DNA of 64,000 bases, from positions 3,086,001 through 3,150,000 of the forward strand of contig NZ_LR743507.1 in the NCBI RefSeq assembly GCF_902712855.1. The letters are read 5' to 3'. Under the pieces are notes generated by a model. That model saw only the letters and a list, made by a program, of their open reading frames with translations, ran no database searches and had not been told where the DNA came from. Shown in pieces: positions 63,010 to 64,000 of this stretch (positions within the stretch are counted from its first letter, which is position 1; the number at the start of each line of letters is the position of its first letter). This DNA comes from Variovorax paradoxus. Its GTDB lineage: Bacteria; Pseudomonadota; Gammaproteobacteria; Burkholderiales; Burkholderiaceae_C. Position numbers and translations under genes: made by a program.

Positions 63010-64000
63010 ATGCTCTACAAAGAAGAATTCGACGATACGCTCGAAGGCACAAACCGGCTCGAACCCCACGGCGATCCGCTGGACGGCGCACTCCCAGCCC
63101 ACGGGTTGAGCGAGGATCCGCCGCTGGCCCCGGAAGCAGCGGCTCAGAACCGCCTGCTGGCGGTGACTGCTGCCCAGAACCCATTGCTCGAGGCGGCACA
63201 GCCGCTGTTGCGAGCGTTGGCCGACATGCCCGCAACGCTCGGTGAAGACGGACCCGCAGTGATCCATCGATTGCTGGAGCGCGAGGTGGCGAGTTTTCAG
63301 TCGATCTGCAGCAGCGCGCAGATCAGGCACGAGCATGTCGTGGCTGCGAGCTATTCGCTGTGCACGGCGCTGGATGAAGCGGCCAACAGCACGGAGTGGG
63401 GAGGCGGAAAGGACGGCGAAGCCGGCGTCTGGGCCAGCCAGCAGCTGGCAGCCAAGTTTCACGGCGATACGAAAGGCGGCGACAAGTTCTTCCTGCTTGT
63501 GGGGCGCCTTGCCGCGAGTCCTCAGGAGCATATCGACCTGCTCGAGCTGATGTATCAGATCCTTGGCCTCGGGTTCGAAGGGCGTTTCAGCACCGCGGCC
63601 AACGGGCGACGGCAACTCGAGACGGTCCGCCATCGGCTGTTCACGCTGCTGGGCGTCGCACGTGGCGACGTCCCGCGTGAACTTTCACCGAACTGGAAAG
63701 GGGTCGGTACCGGCAGGTTCCGCCTGCTGCGCAGCGTACCTGTCTGGGTGACCGGCTCGGTGCTTTCGCTGGTGCTGTTCGGTTTTTTTGCTTGGTACAA
63801 GTACCAACTGCTTCTTCTCAGCGCTGAGGTGGAGGGGCGCATCGCAGCCATCGGTCGCATGCGGCCTCCGCCGCCTCCGCCCGCCAGGTCGTTGCGCCTC
63901 AAGGAGCTTCTGGCGCCCGAGATCGCTCGCGGGACCGTCAGCGTGGAAGAAGACGAACGGCGCAGCGCAGTCACCTTCAAGGGCGACGACATGTTCGTGG
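63010..64000 (+). CDS. tssL: T6SS inner-membrane protein TssL (DotU/IcmH type; cut by window end)
   Basis: TssL is the inner-membrane part of the TssJLM complex. The readable 330 residues have a DotU-like cytosolic domain with YSLCTALDEAANSTEWG near residue 117 and KFFLLVGRLAASPQEHIDLL near residue 158, then one membrane helix (about 243-262, VWVTGSVLSLVLFGFFAW), and a Pro-rich linker that leads to the periplasm. Such a tail usually carries an OmpA-like peptidoglycan domain, but it lies beyond the window. Confidence 0.93.
   Translation, partial: MLYKEEFDDTLEGTNRLEPHGDPLDGALPAHGLSEDPPLAPEAAAQNRLLAVTAAQNPLLEAAQPLLRALADMPATLGEDGPAVIHRLLEREVASFQSICSSAQIRHEHVVAASYSLCTALDEAANSTEWGGGKDGEAGVWASQQLAAKFHGDTKGGDKFFLLVGRLAASPQEHIDLLELMYQILGLGFEGRFSTAANGRRQLETVRHRLFTLLGVARGDVPRELSPNWKGVGTGRFRLLRSVPVWVTGSVLSLVLFGFFAWYKYQLLLLSAEVEGRIAAIGRMRPPPPPPARSLRLKELLAPEIARGTVSVEEDERRSAVTFKGDDMFV

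Overview
The window is a high-GC bacterial chromosome segment, almost wholly coding. Its gene content and order (rpsB-tsf-pyrH-frr-uppS-cdsA-dxr-rseP-bamA-skp-lpxD-fabZ-lpxA-lpxB-rnhB; carA-carB-greA; yhbY and rlmE divergent beside ftsH-folP-glmM; exbB-exbD-lpxK-ycaR-kdsB-adk; xseA; sodB; icd) point to a betaproteobacterium of the order Burkholderiales. A Comamonadaceae member such as Variovorax or Acidovorax is the best guess; the genus is inference from recalled gene order, not from a search.

Layout. 1-4475: a truncated NAD(P)HX repair gene, a small membrane protein, a D-amino-acid dehydrogenase and an amidase. 4530-19978: a long + strand block for translation (S2, EF-Ts, RRF), UMP kinase, isoprenoid and phospholipid precursors (Dxr, UppS, CdsA), outer-membrane assembly (RseP, BamA, Skp) and lipid A (LpxD, FabZ, LpxA, LpxB), ending in RNase HII and an RNA methyltransferase. 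19966-20602: a decayed ECF sigma factor and the carAB leader. 20603-26884: carA, carB, a Kdo 3-hydroxylase (KdoO), greA and a membrane protein. 26926-33721: a glycosyltransferase, YhbY, RlmE, then ftsH-folP-glmM-GNAT. 33809-41662: a - strand catabolic island with acyl-CoA dehydrogenase, phosphotransferase-like kinase, Crp/Fnr regulator, enoyl-CoA hydratase, 3-hydroxyacyl-CoA dehydrogenase, MFS exporter and D-2-hydroxyacid dehydrogenase. 41763-44710: a small unknown protein, lexA with two operator-like boxes, a divergent asparaginase, and adk. 44847-50225: kdsB-ycaR-lpxK-exbD-exbB on the - strand, divergent from xseA and sodB. 50305-53024: a DUF192 protein, two small secreted proteins and icd. 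53111-54459: a complete IS3-family element. 54754-64000: the start of a type VI secretion system (T6SS) cluster, tssH-tssB-tssC-hcp-tssJ-tssK-(beta-helix protein)-tssL, cut by the window end.

The lipid A and LPS theme recurs: LpxD, LpxA, LpxB and LpxK build lipid A, KdsB activates Kdo, KdoO hydroxylates it, and BamA/Skp/RseP maintain the outer membrane. The least explained parts are in the T6SS: a TssJ-like protein with no cysteine at all, so no lipobox, and a cysteine-rich beta-helix-like protein between tssK and tssL. Other points of interest are a perfect terminator hairpin inside the 5' coding part of folP, the sigma-factor remnant upstream of carA, and an IS3 element with an intact A-AAA-AAG frameshift site. 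No tRNA, rRNA or CRISPR array was seen.
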